Shown here: positions 1 through 9,793 of the stretch, one piece after another
Layout: each line of letters begins with the position of its first letter
Numbering within the stretch: position 1 is the first letter of the stretch
From: Prorocentrum cordatum
Lineage: Eukaryota > Sar > Dinophyceae > Prorocentrales > Prorocentraceae
Direction of reading: 5' to 3'
NCBI GenBank assembly: GCA_963575745.1
Contig: CAUYUJ010014325.1
Span: forward strand, 40,001-60,000
Length of the DNA: 20,000 bases
Notes under the pieces: model-generated
Database searches by the model: none
What the model was told of the DNA's origin: nothing
Seen by the model: the letters and a program-made list of their open reading frames with translations, nothing else
Program-made: the position numbers and the translations under genes

Positions 1-127
1 CGAGACTGAGTATGCGCGTGGAGTTGAGGTAGCTCCGCAAGAGCGGGGATCACAGCAGCAACTGCGGTGGCCACGGTGGCGCGGGACAGACATGCCAATG
101 GAAAGGAGTCCGAAGGATTCTCCAGGA

Positions 128-690
128 ATTCAAACCATTGGTTCCCAATAGAAAACTAAAAAAAAACATTGTTTTCCAATCGAAAACTAATGAAAACCAT
201 TGGTTCCCAATAGGAAACTAATAACAACCATTGGCTCCCAATAGAAAAGTCATAAAAAAAACAACCATTAGTTTCTAATAGAAAACTAATGAAAATAATG
301 GTTTCCAATAGAAAACCAATAAAAATAATTGGTTTCCAATAGAAAACAAATAAGAATAATTTGTTTCCAATCGGGAACTAATTAAAACCATTGGTTTCGA
401 ATGGAAAACTAACTAAAAACATTGCCTCCCAATGGCAAACTCATGAAAACCATTGGTTTCGAATCGAGAACTAATGAACACCATTAGTTCCCAATAGAAA
501 AACTAATGAAACCATTGGTTCCCACTAGAAACTAAGTAAAACCATTGGTTCCCAATGTGAAACTAATTCAAACCATTGGCCCCCAATGGAAAACGAATTA
601 AAAACATATGTGTTCAATAGAAAACGAAGCCAAACCATTGGTTTGTAATCGAAAACTCATTAAAACAATGTGTTTCCAATAGAAATCAAC
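128..690. repeat. AT-rich tandem satellite, about 31-bp unit
   Basis: About 18 diverged copies of a unit reading roughly CCATTGGTTCCCAATAG followed by AAAACTAATNAAAA. The CATT core recurs at 136, 167, 198, 229 and 266, so spacing is 31 bp with occasional longer units. Each unit has internal dyad symmetry: ATTGG-TTC-CCAAT in many copies, and GTTTTC with GAAAAC or TTAGTTT with AAACTAA in others. Composition differs sharply from the GC-rich genes downstream. No ORF of note crosses it, and positions 1-127 just upstream show no gene either. Confidence 0.85.
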
Positions 691-760
691 AAAAAAAAAA
701 AAAACTAAACCCAAACCCAAGCCCAAACCCAAACCCAAACCTCACCGGCCATCAGTCAGG
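691..760. repeat. A-run followed by short CCCAAA tract
   Basis: A run of 14 A is followed by about six copies of a CCCAAA hexamer with one G variant. It resembles a telomere-like tract but does not match the CCCTAAA unit of plant-type telomeres except at a single junction. It separates the satellite from the GTA array. Confidence 0.6.
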
Positions 761-768
761 TGTGACCC

Positions 769-828
<60 letters not shown>

Positions 829-878
829 AAGTAGTAGTAGTAATAATAGTAGTAGCAGTAGTCGTCGTGGTAGTAGTC

Positions 879-942
<64 letters not shown>

Positions 943-1116
943 CAGTAGTAGTAGTAGTAGCAGTAGTAGTCGCCCGTAATCGTAATCTCAGTCGTCGTCG
1001 TCGTAGTCGTAGTCGTAGTAGTAATCGTAGCCGTCGTCGCAGTAGTAGTAGTTTGAAAATGGATAGTTGTAGATTTAGTAGCCGTAGTCGTCGCCGTAGT
1101 CGTGGTAGTAATAGTC

Positions 1117-1178
<62 letters not shown>

Positions 1179-1552
1179 CGTAGTAGTAGTCGTAGTTGTA
1201 GTAATAGTAGTAGTCGTAGTTGTAGTAGTATCAGTCATAGTTGCAGCAGTAGTAATACTGGGATGGGTAGCCGGGCTTGTAGTATTAGTAGTAGTAGTAG
1301 CAGTAGTAGTCGTAGTAGTGAGATTAGTAGTAGTAATCGTAGTAGTCGTAGTCGTAGTCGTAGTCGTCGTAGTAGTAGTAGTAGTAGTAGCAGTAGTAGG
1401 AGGAGGAGTAGTAGTAGTTGCAGTAGTAGTAGCGGTCGTAGTGGTGGTAGTAGTAGTAGTAGTAGTAGGCGTAGTAGTTGTAAGCGGCTTAGTAGTTGTA
1501 GTAGTAGTAGCAGCAGCAGCAGTAGTAGTAGTAGTAGTAGTAGTAGTTGTAA

Positions 1553-1610
<58 letters not shown>

Positions 1611-1651
1611 CGTAGTAGTCGTAGTAGTGGTGGTCGTAGTAATAGAAGTAA

Positions 1652-1700
<49 letters not shown>

Positions 1701-1701
1701 C

Positions 1702-1742
<41 letters not shown>
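769..1742. repeat. (GTA)n trinucleotide array, about 0.97 kb
   Basis: Nearly uninterrupted GTA/TAG repeat with scattered CGT, CAG and AAT variants and one more complex patch near 1050-1080. Long open frames here read as poly-Ser/Arg or poly-Val on + and poly-Leu, poly-Thr or poly-Tyr on -. These are repeat artefacts, because three phases on both strands are open. The array stops abruptly at 1742, where GC-rich unique sequence starts. Confidence 0.95.
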
Positions 1743-1876
1743 CCCCCCAAGGCTCTGGGGAGCCTGTGGGCGGGGGGGCTACTGCTGCCCTCAAACCGCG
1801 GGTGACAGTCACCCTTCCTTTTCTCGCGCCCTCACTGTTACGAACACTCTTCCTCGCCCTGGAGGGGCGTCCTGGG
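1743..1876 (+). promoter_or_regulatory. 5' leader of RT-REL element with perfect dyad
   Basis: A 134-bp stretch lies between the GTA array and the proposed ATG at 1877. It contains the 15-bp perfect dyad GGGTGACAGTCACCC at 1800-1814 (7-bp arms, one central base). The RT frame stays open upstream to 1766, but the Ala/Gly-rich N-terminus typical of the rest of the protein begins at ATG 1877. A regulatory role is inferred only from position and symmetry. Confidence 0.35.
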
Positions 1877-4256
1877 ATGGCGGCGGCGGCTGGCGGCGCT
1901 GCGGACGCAGGTGCAGGGGCTCGAGTGGCTGGGAGTAACGCCGCTGCGGCTCGAGGCGAAGGCGGAGTACTGGCAGCTGCGGGAGGCAGTGGAGGTGCTG
2001 AGGCCGCCCCGTGCGCCTCCGCTGCCGCTCCCGCGTCGGCTGGCGTGAACGCAGCCGACATCCCCGTGGATGGCAACACCGACGTCCACATGCGTGACAG
2101 CGAGGGTCAGCCAGCACAGAGGCGGCGCCGCATGACGGGCGGACGCATCACCCGTTGGTGCGTCAGCGCCCAGGCGGCCCGTGGCAAGAAGGCTCACTGC
2201 ACGCGCTGCATGGGAGGTTTCGAGGCTGGCGAGTGGCGCGTGGCAGGCGTCGTGACACCACCCGCGGGGTCCCAGGCGCACGCGGGCAGGAAGTGGTTCC
2301 ACATGGCCTGCGTCGATGGCCCACTGCCACCAGCTACGGCGATGGTGGGCTTTACTCAGCTCCCTGAGGGCGACAGGGATCGCCTCGCGGCAGCCCTGGA
2401 AGCCCGAGGGGGCACCGTCCTGCCCCTGCTGGAGACAGTCGAAGGCCAGGCCCCCACCCCTCCCACCCAGGGAGATGGCGCGGCAGGGGGCACTGGGGCA
2501 GCCCCGGGCCCCCCTGCCGCCGCCGCGCCAGGGGCATGCGGCCCAGGCGCGCGGGGGACTTCCCTGGGGGCGGCCGAGGCAGCGGTGCCGACCACGGCGG
2601 ACATCCTACAACTGCCACTCGACGTTCCTGCGGAAGCAGGCGAAGAAGGCGGACTCGAGACAGGCGTCTACGACGACTACCTGGACGACCAGGTGACGAG
2701 CGAGGACGCGTACCACGAGGTGGGCTTCGTCAACCTGGACTGGTGGGATGCCATCGGGTGGGGCCGCATCCTGCTCCAAGGGGCGCCCACCACAGCCATG
2801 ATCCCCGACAGCATGGCGGCGGCCGTCAGCCACGTGAAGGTGCGGCTGTGCTTGGCAATTGAGCAAGCCCGCCAGAGCAACGACGCTCAGTCGTCGAGCA
2901 CGTTGACGAGGCTGTGGAAGGTGTTCCTCTCGCTGGACGGACTACTGCTCAGCGAAAATGCGACCCCGACCCCGACGACGCGGCGTGAGCGCCTCCAGGA
3001 ACGCCTGCGGTGGATCCAGGACGGCCAGTGGGATGTCGCTTGGCTTTCCATGGAGGACCAGACGCGCACCGCGGTCGCCGCGAAGGGCCGCGAGGATCAC
3101 GTCGCAGCCCGTGTACGCCGTGTCACCGAGCTCGCACGAGCGGGAGAGATGTTTCGGGCGGCGGCGGCAGCGTGGCCCCAGGGGGACATGGCGGACGCAG
3201 CGGCGGTGGTGAGGAAGTTCAGCGCCACCCAGCAGCCCGAGGCGCCTCGTCCAAGCGAGTGGGGCCCTCTCCCTGGCACTGGGGCCGCCCCGCGTGGACC
3301 AGGGAGAGGGGCCGCAGGAGCGGGGGCCGACGCGGCGACGCCGCCAGCCGCAGCTCCCCACGAGCTCGACGGCGCAGCAGAATTACACCGCCGTGTGGCC
3401 AACCACCTTAAACGTCAGTTTGGCCGCTTCCCCCGCCGTGGAGGGGCGGGGCCTGGGGGAGGGCGCTGCGAGCACTGGGCCCCTCTCAAGCACGACGAGG
3501 ATGGAGCAGAGGCGGTGGCCAACACGCTGGCTCGACTGGCCATCGGGGGCCTCCCCTCCGAGGCGCTAGCCGCCATGACGGCGGCGCGCCTCACAGGCAT
3601 CCCCAGGGCAACCCCTGGGGATGTGCGAGTCCTGGGCCGTGGAAACGTCACCCGCCGCATGGTGGGCCGCAGTGCCGCCAAAGTCCACCACAAGGACATG
3701 CAGTCGGCGGTGGGAGACCAGCAGTTCGGCCTCGCCAAGGACGGACGTGGTGCACTCCATCGGCGCCTATGCACGATGGCCAACTCGAGCCCAGGCAAGT
3801 GGGTGGTGGCGGTGGGCCTCGGGGATGCGCTCAGCAACATCCCCCGCGACCTGGTGAAGGAGGCCGTGCGCACCAAGGTGCCTGCGCTGGCCCCGTTGGC
3901 GGAAGCCTGGCCCCCCGCCCGCGCACGCCGCGCGGCGGGGGGCGGGTCGCAACCCGCCCGGCTGGTCGACCAGATCCGCGGCCTCGACCAGGGCTGCCCG
4001 ATGAGCCCAGGCTTCTACGCGGTCGGTACCGCGGATACCTTCAGCATCGGCCGCATGGCCGTGCGCGCGGTGGACATGGAAGGGGGTTGCTTGGCCTTCC
4101 TGGACGACGCGTACTTCGTGGGCACCGCGGCCGCCGTGTTCCGTGGCTTGGATGCGTGGCGCGCCCGCATCGAAGCCCACGGGATGAAGCTCAAGATGTC
4201 CAAGACCCAGATATGGTCCCCCGACGCCCAAGCTGTCTTGCCGCCCGAGTTTGCCA
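1877..4256 (+). pseudogene. RT-REL polyprotein, N-terminal part: PARP-like zinc finger and reverse transcriptase
   Basis: Residues are numbered from ATG 1877. Residues 108-145 hold C-x2-C (108, 111) and, after W-F-H-M-A-C, H142 and C145, followed by a G-F-x-x-L segment. This arrangement matches a PARP-type zinc finger. An alpha-helical Arg-rich region follows, then RT. Visible RT motifs are the Q-Q-F-G-L fingers segment, palm A V-G-L-G-D-A-L-S-N, L-D-Q-G-C-P-M-S-P (about 703-711) and palm C F-L-D-D (Asp 743 and 744, codons at 4103 and 4106). The metal-binding Asp of palm A is Gly (GGC at 3815-3817), so activity is doubtful. The reading frame runs on to 4540, but homology leaves it near 4250, where one base appears to be missing. 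Gly/Ala/Pro linkers containing G-A-A-P separate the domains. Confidence 0.8.
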
Positions 4257-5781
4257 CGCCCAGTACCGCGTCCAGAAGCTCAAGGCGGTGGGGTCCACCC
4301 TGGCCTACACGAACCACGACGTGGACACCGACTGGGGGGGCGTCCCACTCACGGACTTCGCCGTCCCAGAGGACCTCGATGAGGGAGGGCGCGGACAGGC
4401 TGGCGGCGCCGGGGCCGCCCCGAGCGCCGCCACGCCACCCCCCTGCGGCGAAGCCTTCCTCCAGAAGCAGGACCGCTACTTCAAGGAGCTGCTGGCGCTG
4501 CGCAGGCATGGGCTCGCTGCCTTCGACGCATTCCAGTTGATGCGGATCTGGTCGAGGGGCGCCTGCGTCCACATCCAGCGGGCGCTCCCGCTCACGGCGG
4601 CGTGGAGCCGCAGGGTGGATGACGGAGTGGTCGCCTTCGTCAACGCCCTGCTCGGGGTCACGGCGGCCCCCAGAGAGCAGATCTTCATGAAGGTCAGCGA
4701 CGGAGGCCTGGGCTGTGGCAGCGCTGAGCAGCGCGGCCCAGCCGCCCTCCTGGCATCCTGGGAAGCTGGGATTCACGCGGCAGCCCAGGAGCTCCGAGAA
4801 TCGACAACGATCGGTCTCTTTCGGAGGTGGCCAGGCCTTGGCCGTGCCCTCTCAGCAGCAGACGAGGAGCAGGGGCGGCTGGCTGGCGGCCGTCGCCCTC
4901 AGAGCGACCGCTGGCAGGGCCTTCTGGAGGGGCGGAAGGGAAATGACCAGAAGACGTACACCCAGCACGTGCGGGACCACGTCACCAAGACGTTCACGGC
5001 CGCGCTGCCAGTGACGGCAGCGGCGGCGGTGCACAGTGCCTCGGGCAGCTCATCGGGCGCCTGGTTGGATAATTTCGAGGGGGTCTCGCCCCTCGCCGAC
5101 CGCGCGTTCTGCATTGCTGCCAAGAGGCGCATGCACCTGCCGCTGCTGCAGTCCGAGTGCACGTGCCTGAACCGACCAGCAGCGCCCGCCCGCGCGATGG
5201 CGCAGCACGGTCCGACGTGTGGCCGCGCGGTGGACGTTTGGGGCGTTCATGCGCTCAACTGTCCCAGGGGAGGCGGCCCGACGCGCCGCCACAATGCCAT
5301 TCGAGACGCCGTGGCGCTCTGGCTGCGCGGGGTGGGCCATCATGCCCTGCTGGAGCAGGTCATCCCAGAGTGGTGCACGGAGGAGCAAGGCGCGGCCACA
5401 TTGGACGTGGTCTACCATCGAGGCCTCCATGGTCGAGTTTGCCTCGACATCAGCTTGGTGGACGAGGTGGCAGTGGCTCAGACGGGGCGTCTGCGCCAGG
5501 CAGCCCTGCAGCGCAGAGAGAAATTGAAGCACCGTAGGTACCCATTTTCGGGCCTGGTGCCCTTTGTCCTAGATGTCAACGGCCGCTGGGGCGCAGAGGC
5601 GGAGACGTGGCTGCGCCGTGCCGTAGGGGAATTGGCTGAAGCCGAACGGCCCGCGGCTCGTGCAGCCCTGCGATCGGCAGTAGCCAACGCCCTGCAGGGC
5701 CAAATTGCGGAGCAGGTCGCCCTGGCGACGGAGGACGCAGCGAGACTGGATGCAGGGGCCGCCCCGAGCGCCCAGTCTTGA
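4257..5781 (+). pseudogene. RT-REL polyprotein, C-terminal part: RT thumb, Zn cluster, restriction-like endonuclease
   Basis: This continues the polyprotein in the next frame. That frame is open from 3769, but its first part is out of register. It begins with V-Q-K-L-K-A-V-G-S-T-L, the usual region just after palm C, and continues through the thumb. A Cys/His cluster lies at C at 5158 and 5164, T-C-G at 5218, and H-x3-C at 5248-5262. It is followed by R-R-H-N, as in R2/CRE-type elements. The endonuclease core shows L-L-E (Glu codon 5353), T-L-D-V-V (Asp 5404), L-D-I-S-L-V (Asp 5446) and Lys at 5521/5527, a plausible PD-(D/E)xK set. The role would be target nicking and target-primed reverse transcription. 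The C-terminus ends in a G-A-A-P motif right before TGA at 5779. The endonuclease itself looks intact; the upstream frameshift and palm-A change disable the whole. Confidence 0.8.
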
Positions 5782-6517
5782 CTAGCTGTGGCCCCGCCCC
5801 ACTTGCGTGTGAGTACTGACCCTCCTCTCCCCTCTCCCTTTCCCGCAGCCCTGAGTGGCCATAAAAAATTAGCCACGTCTGCAGTGTGCAAGGATTCGCT
5901 CAGTCTTCTGGTCGCGCACACAGCGCGCTACTGTAGTGTCATGTTTGGTCTGCACGCCATGGTGTGTTGCCTCCTCGCGCTGTGCATGTTGTGGTCTCGG
6001 CGTGCCACATCTTTGATGCTCGTTATCTCTGGCATGAGGTGGTCCCGCAGCCCATCTGGGGTGAGCCCTCATGAAACCAATAGCACCTGTCCAAGGCCGC
6101 TGGCTAAAGAGGCGTCAAGGGGCGTTGAAGATCGGGGTCTCCCCGGGGGCCCTGGGGCCGTCGGCGGCCCGCCGCCCGCTCTGTCGCCCGCCCGCGACGT
6201 GGTTTCCTCGCCCCCCCCCCCTCCCCCGCCCGTCCAGGGTCCCGAACGGGGGTCAGGCCGTTTTCCGCCAGCATAGTGAACGGGTCCCACGCACCTGGAA
6301 CCGCTGGCTTCAGCCCACAGTCTCCCTGTGTCACCTTTGTCCCGCCCTGGCAGTTGGCCGCCCCATTGTGGTTCGGTGTACAGCCTCCCCCCCTCCCCTC
6401 TCTCCCCCCTCAGCTGTTTGGCTCGTGAGTAACTGCCTCGCACATTCTCTCGAGCTGCACCTCTCGTGCCATCCACCCGACCAAGTGACGGCGCCCAAGT
6501 TCTCGAAGCCTGTGCCG
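5782..6517 (+). other. spacer with splice-like signals and small hairpin, no gene supported
   Basis: GTGAGT at 5809 and a pyrimidine tract ending in CCCGCAG at 5848 look like a 40-bp intron, but no exon pairing is evident. GTGGC and GCCAC form a 5-bp stem around an A-rich loop at 5855-5876. A second long pyrimidine tract ends in CTCAG near 6412 and is followed by GTGAGT at 6425. A C10 run lies near 6210-6220. Open frames here have no recognisable domain or codon pattern. The segment may be the 3' UTR of the RT gene plus the leader of the next gene. Confidence 0.4.
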
Positions 6518-7739
6518 ATGCCGTGGCCCGCAAAGACGTGCGCCGCGGGGGAGGCACCAACCTCCAAAGCAAGGCCGACGCAGCGCCCTGTCCAGCAGGT
6601 AAGCTTGTCGGAGAGCGAAGGCGAGGAGTACGACATGGTGTCCGAGGCGGCGGCCTTTCGGACGGCGCCGACGGTGCACGCGGGATCAGCTACCCCCGCT
6701 GAGGACGCCGATGGAGGTGGCGGTACGGGGGCCGCCCCCAGTGCCGCCGCCTCCGATGGCGCTTCGGCGATGCCTGCATCGGCGGCGGTGCCAGTGACGT
6801 CAGCCGCCCTGGCGGCGGCAGCCACGTATGCCGACTTCACCACAGAGCAGCGGCGCGGACTGGACGCGTTCACCCTCGCGCTCCACAACCTTCAGCTGAG
6901 GTAGCATGCTGTGGGTGGCCGTGGCGGCCGTGGGGCGCGCAGCGCGGCAGACGGCGAGCGCTCCGTTAACGACGGGACCGCCAGCGAGGCCCCGAGTGCT
7001 GCGACCACGGGAGCCCTCAGCGGCCGCGGGGGCAAGCGCCACCGCCGACGCAGCAACAAAGCCGTCTACGGCCGGGTCCCCCAGTCGAGCGACGTCCCGC
7101 CAGCCGCGCTCGAAGACGTAGAGATGATGACGGAGGAGAACTACGCCGAGGCGGGCTACGTCCACTGCATGGGCGCATATTGGGTACCGCCGCACCGCCT
7201 GGGCTGGTGTCGGAGCTGCACGGCGCTGGACGACTGGAAGATTATGGCGGTGGGGTACGTGGACGAGCTCAGCTGCGCGGAGATGCGCCGCTACGCGATG
7301 GCCAAGGAGGACAACGAGAAATACCCCGAACTGAGGAGGGGCAAAGAGGGGCAGTACAAGCTGTACATGTGCTCGAACTGCGTGGCGACGTCGGAGGGCA
7401 TCTCCGAGCACGAGGCCGTGACGCGCGCTGCGCGCGCGAACAAGGGCCCAGGCTCCATCGACCATGCCGCCAAGCGGGTGGCGAAGTTCCGTGCGAGCTG
7501 TGACTACATCAAGGAGGGCATGGACGTCCTGGTGGGGTTCGCGCTCTCAGAGGAAGGCTTGCTTGCCCTGCGGAGGTCAACGGAATGCGCGGGGGTGGGC
7601 ATCGACCCCGAGAGTACAGGCGCCCCCCCCAGCCATGGAAGAAGTGGCGAGGGAGGTGGGCCGCCCAATGGCGAGGGAGGCGGGGGTGGTGCCAGAGCCG
7701 CCCCGTGCGCCACCCCCGCCCCTCGAGGAATAACCTCCC
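6518..7739 (+). pseudogene. unrecognised Cys-rich transposon-associated protein, N-terminal part
   Basis: I do not recognise the family. Translation from ATG 6518 gives an acidic Ser/Glu patch, a G-G-G-G-T-G-A-A-P linker (from about 6713), then a helix ending in L-Q-L-R and an in-frame TAG at 6902. The same frame continues without shift into a basic G-G-R-G-G-R-G segment and a conserved-looking domain. That domain has W-C-R-S-C (Cys codons 7208, 7217) and M-C-S-N-C (7370, 7379), two C-x2-C pairs that could bind one zinc. Another G-x-A-A-P linker lies at about 7681-7710. The frame ends at TGA 7742, just past a likely one-base insertion in the CCC at 7737-7739. The TAG could be a nonsense mutation or lie in an unrecognised intron (AG-GT at 6899-6902). 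Confidence 0.5.
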
Positions 7740-8066
7740 AGTGATGAGGAGAACGACCCTCAGCCCGACGTGGACGCGGAGGACCAGGGGCCCCAGCTGA
7801 CCGAGGCCCAGACCGTGAAGGAGGTAACGGGCATCGAGCCCTTGCTGCGGCTCGGCCTATCCAAGAAGTCGCTGAAGCGCATGGCGCGGGCCTATGGCGT
7901 CCTCAAATTCGAGACCATGCGCACCCACATGCTGGGCGGCCTGGGGCCCATCCTGGAGAAGAAGGAGGACATGGTGAGGGGCACCGAGGCGCAGGACGGA
8001 GTCCAGAAGTGGCTCGACGCGCTGAACAAGGAGGCGGAGGAGGACGTGGGAAGGTTGAAGGGGGGG
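7740..8066 (+). pseudogene. unrecognised Cys-rich protein, middle charged part
   Basis: This reads on in a shifted frame from the preceding piece. It starts with an acidic S-D-E-E-N-D segment and continues as a charged, probably helical region (L-G-L-S-K-K-S-L-K-R, later E-K-K-E-D and L-N-K-E-A-E-E-D). No ATG or independent start is convincing, so it is treated as part of one gene. The frame leaves homology-like composition at a G9 run (8060-8068). Removing one G there joins it directly to the frame of the next piece, so a homopolymer insertion is the likely break. Confidence 0.5.
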
Positions 8067-9246
8067 GGCCCTGGAAGCGTCGGGGATCGCAGATGCCCAC
8101 CTGGGACACAAACGCGCCTGGAAGGAGGAGTGCCAGGGCAACGCCGCGGCGCAGGAGGCCCACCGCCGCATGGGCGACTACACGGACCAGTTCTATCGTG
8201 ACCAGGGCTTCACGTTCAACATGTATTACAAGTGCGCGGCCAACAAGACCTGGGACAATCCCAGGGGATGCTGCCCGGTGATCCGCTCGGATCGCTGGTC
8301 GCAGCTGCTCTCATGCGCACAGGAGGCGGCGGGAGAGACGGGCCAGCGCTGGTACTGCCACTGTGGCGCGCGCTACTCGACCTCCTACGGAGTCTGCATC
8401 GAGTTCATAGAGGAAGAGGCGGACCCGCCACACGCGTACTACATGCACGCGGAGCATCCCGAGGAGGACATCCGCGACCTGAAGGCCCTGCTGCGCTACG
8501 AGAAGGTCAAGAAGGAGGGGATCTCAGTGGTCAACGCGGTGGACCTCCTGAGGTACCTGCCCAAGGTCGAGCCGCTGGCGGCTGGCACCGTCTTAAAGCG
8601 CTACGCTCCACACCAGGCACAGCGGGAGGGCCGCTACGTGCTGATGGAGGGGCCCACCTGGGAGAGCTTGACCAAGTTCGAGCGGACCGACCTCTACGCG
8701 CAGGTCGCCTGGGGACTGAACTTCCCAGAATGGGAGGGCTACAGCAAGAAGGCGCGGAACAAAGCCAAGAGGGAGCGCCTGGAGATGGCGCACAGGGAGT
8801 TGGCGCTCTACGAGCGCCGCCACAACCTGAAGGCGGGCAGCCTCTCGGGCGGCGGGGGTGGCACAGGGGTCGCCCCGCGCGCCGCCCCCGCTCGCGACGC
8901 CAGTGCTCCACCAGCGAGCGGGGCCCGCGGCAGCGAGGGCCCGCCACCGCCGCCAGCGGGAGCCCCGCCAGAGGCCGTGGCCATCATGGGCCCCCCGCCG
9001 CCGCCGCCGACGGCGCCCCCTGATGCGCCGCCGCCGCCGACCCACCCGCCACCGCAGACGGACGTGCCCCCGCAGCAGGTCACAAGCGCTGCAGCCCTGA
9101 ACGCGGCCCTCGGTGAAGACCTCGAGCGCCAGATCTTTGGGCCCACAGGGCAGGCAGGGGGCAGTGGCGACCTCGGCGGGAAGGCGCGGGCGCTGCCGTC
9201 GCAGGCCTTCGCCGCCATCGCGCAGGGAACAGGCCAGCAGGCCTGA
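8067..9246 (+). pseudogene. unrecognised Cys-rich protein, C-terminal part with second Zn-like domain and Pro-rich tail
   Basis: The frame runs open from the G9 run to TGA 9246. The N-terminal part has a Lys/Glu-rich helix. Next comes a likely zinc-binding domain: Y-K-C, a C-C pair, a later single Cys and W-Y-C-H-C-G-A-R-Y, ending in G-V-C-I-E-F. A region with basic helices follows (K-K-A-R-N-K-A-K-R-E-R). The tail begins with G-G-T-G-V-A-P and becomes strongly Pro-rich (runs of P5-P6 near 8940-9060). The pieces from 6518 to 9246 together would make a protein of about 900 residues. Function is unknown. Its position behind an RT-REL gene and the shared linker repeat suggest a second protein of the same element, perhaps a nucleic-acid-binding partner; that is inference. 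Confidence 0.55.
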
Positions 9247-9433
9247 GGGATAATGCCCAGCAGGTTCCCGGGCCTTGACAGGCCGCGTGAGTACATGCCA
9301 AATTGTCTACTTGCTGCTTTCTGTAGTGCGGCGGGCCCATAGCGGCGCCCCCACTCGCGTGGCGTCGCCTGTAGCCTGTGCCTAGGCTAGGCAAATGGCT
9401 ACCTGTGCACTCTGCCACATTGGCTCGCCAACT

Positions 9434-9793
9434 GGCTTGCCATCTCGGCCTCATCGCGTTCACTTGCGCTCGTTGGCCTCGCTCGCGGTGCTGGGGCAGC
9501 CCCGTGTACTGCAGCGTCGCCGTCGGGCGCCTGGCCACTTTGGCTTGCCATCCTGGCCTCATCTCGCGCCTTTTTGCGCTTGTAGGCTTGGGTGGCGGTG
9601 CTGGGGTCGCCCCGTGTGCTGCTATGCTGCCGCCTGCGCCTTACTTTTTGCTGTGGGGGCCAGCTGCCCTCGGCCAGGCGCCAGTTGCTGCATGCACGTC
9701 AGACCCGCCCTTCGCTTGCCACCCAGGCCTAGCCTCGCGTCTTTCCGCGCTAGTCGGCCTGGGTAGCGGTACTGGGGTCGCCCCGTGGGCTGC
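9434..9793 (+). repeat. three diverged tandem units of about 80 bp
   Basis: Units at 9434-9512, 9542-9622 and 9713-9793 each run from a GCTTGCCA-type start through GGCCTCAT/GGCCTAGC and a TTGCGCT/TCCGCGCT segment to the palindromic motif. Unit starts are 108 and 171 bp apart, both multiples of three. A further partial match pairs 9689-9725 with 9859-9893 (CA[T/C]GTCAGACCCGC), a 170-bp offset. An open frame at 9378-9917 reads units two and three in the same phase (A-C-H-P-G-L then G-V-A-P), but unit one drifts out. It is either a decayed coding repeat or a structured 3' tail; I do not call a gene. Confidence 0.65.

Noticed and set aside
704-752. Telomere-like tract
   Set aside because: The unit is CCCAAA, not CCCTAAA; it is too short and impure to call.
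762-1938. Long poly-Ser/Arg, poly-Val, poly-Leu, poly-Tyr and poly-Thr open frames on both strands
   Set aside because: They are translations of the GTA repeat; several phases on both strands are open at once.
2352-2618. Minus-strand frames inside the RT-REL gene
   Set aside because: They are shadows of the GC-rich plus-strand gene with no motifs of their own.
4235-4262. Programmed -1 frameshift between RT and endonuclease
   Set aside because: No slippery heptamer or convincing downstream structure, and homology breaks inside a domain.
5809-5848. 40-bp intron with GTGAGT and CAG ends
   Set aside because: It lies after the stop codon and no exon on either side is supported.
9412-9550. Relict dinoflagellate spliced-leader sequence (GCCACTTTGGCTTG and GCCACATTGGCTCG)
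   Set aside because: They match only part of the leader with mismatches, lack the CAAG end, and are part of the local tandem repeat.
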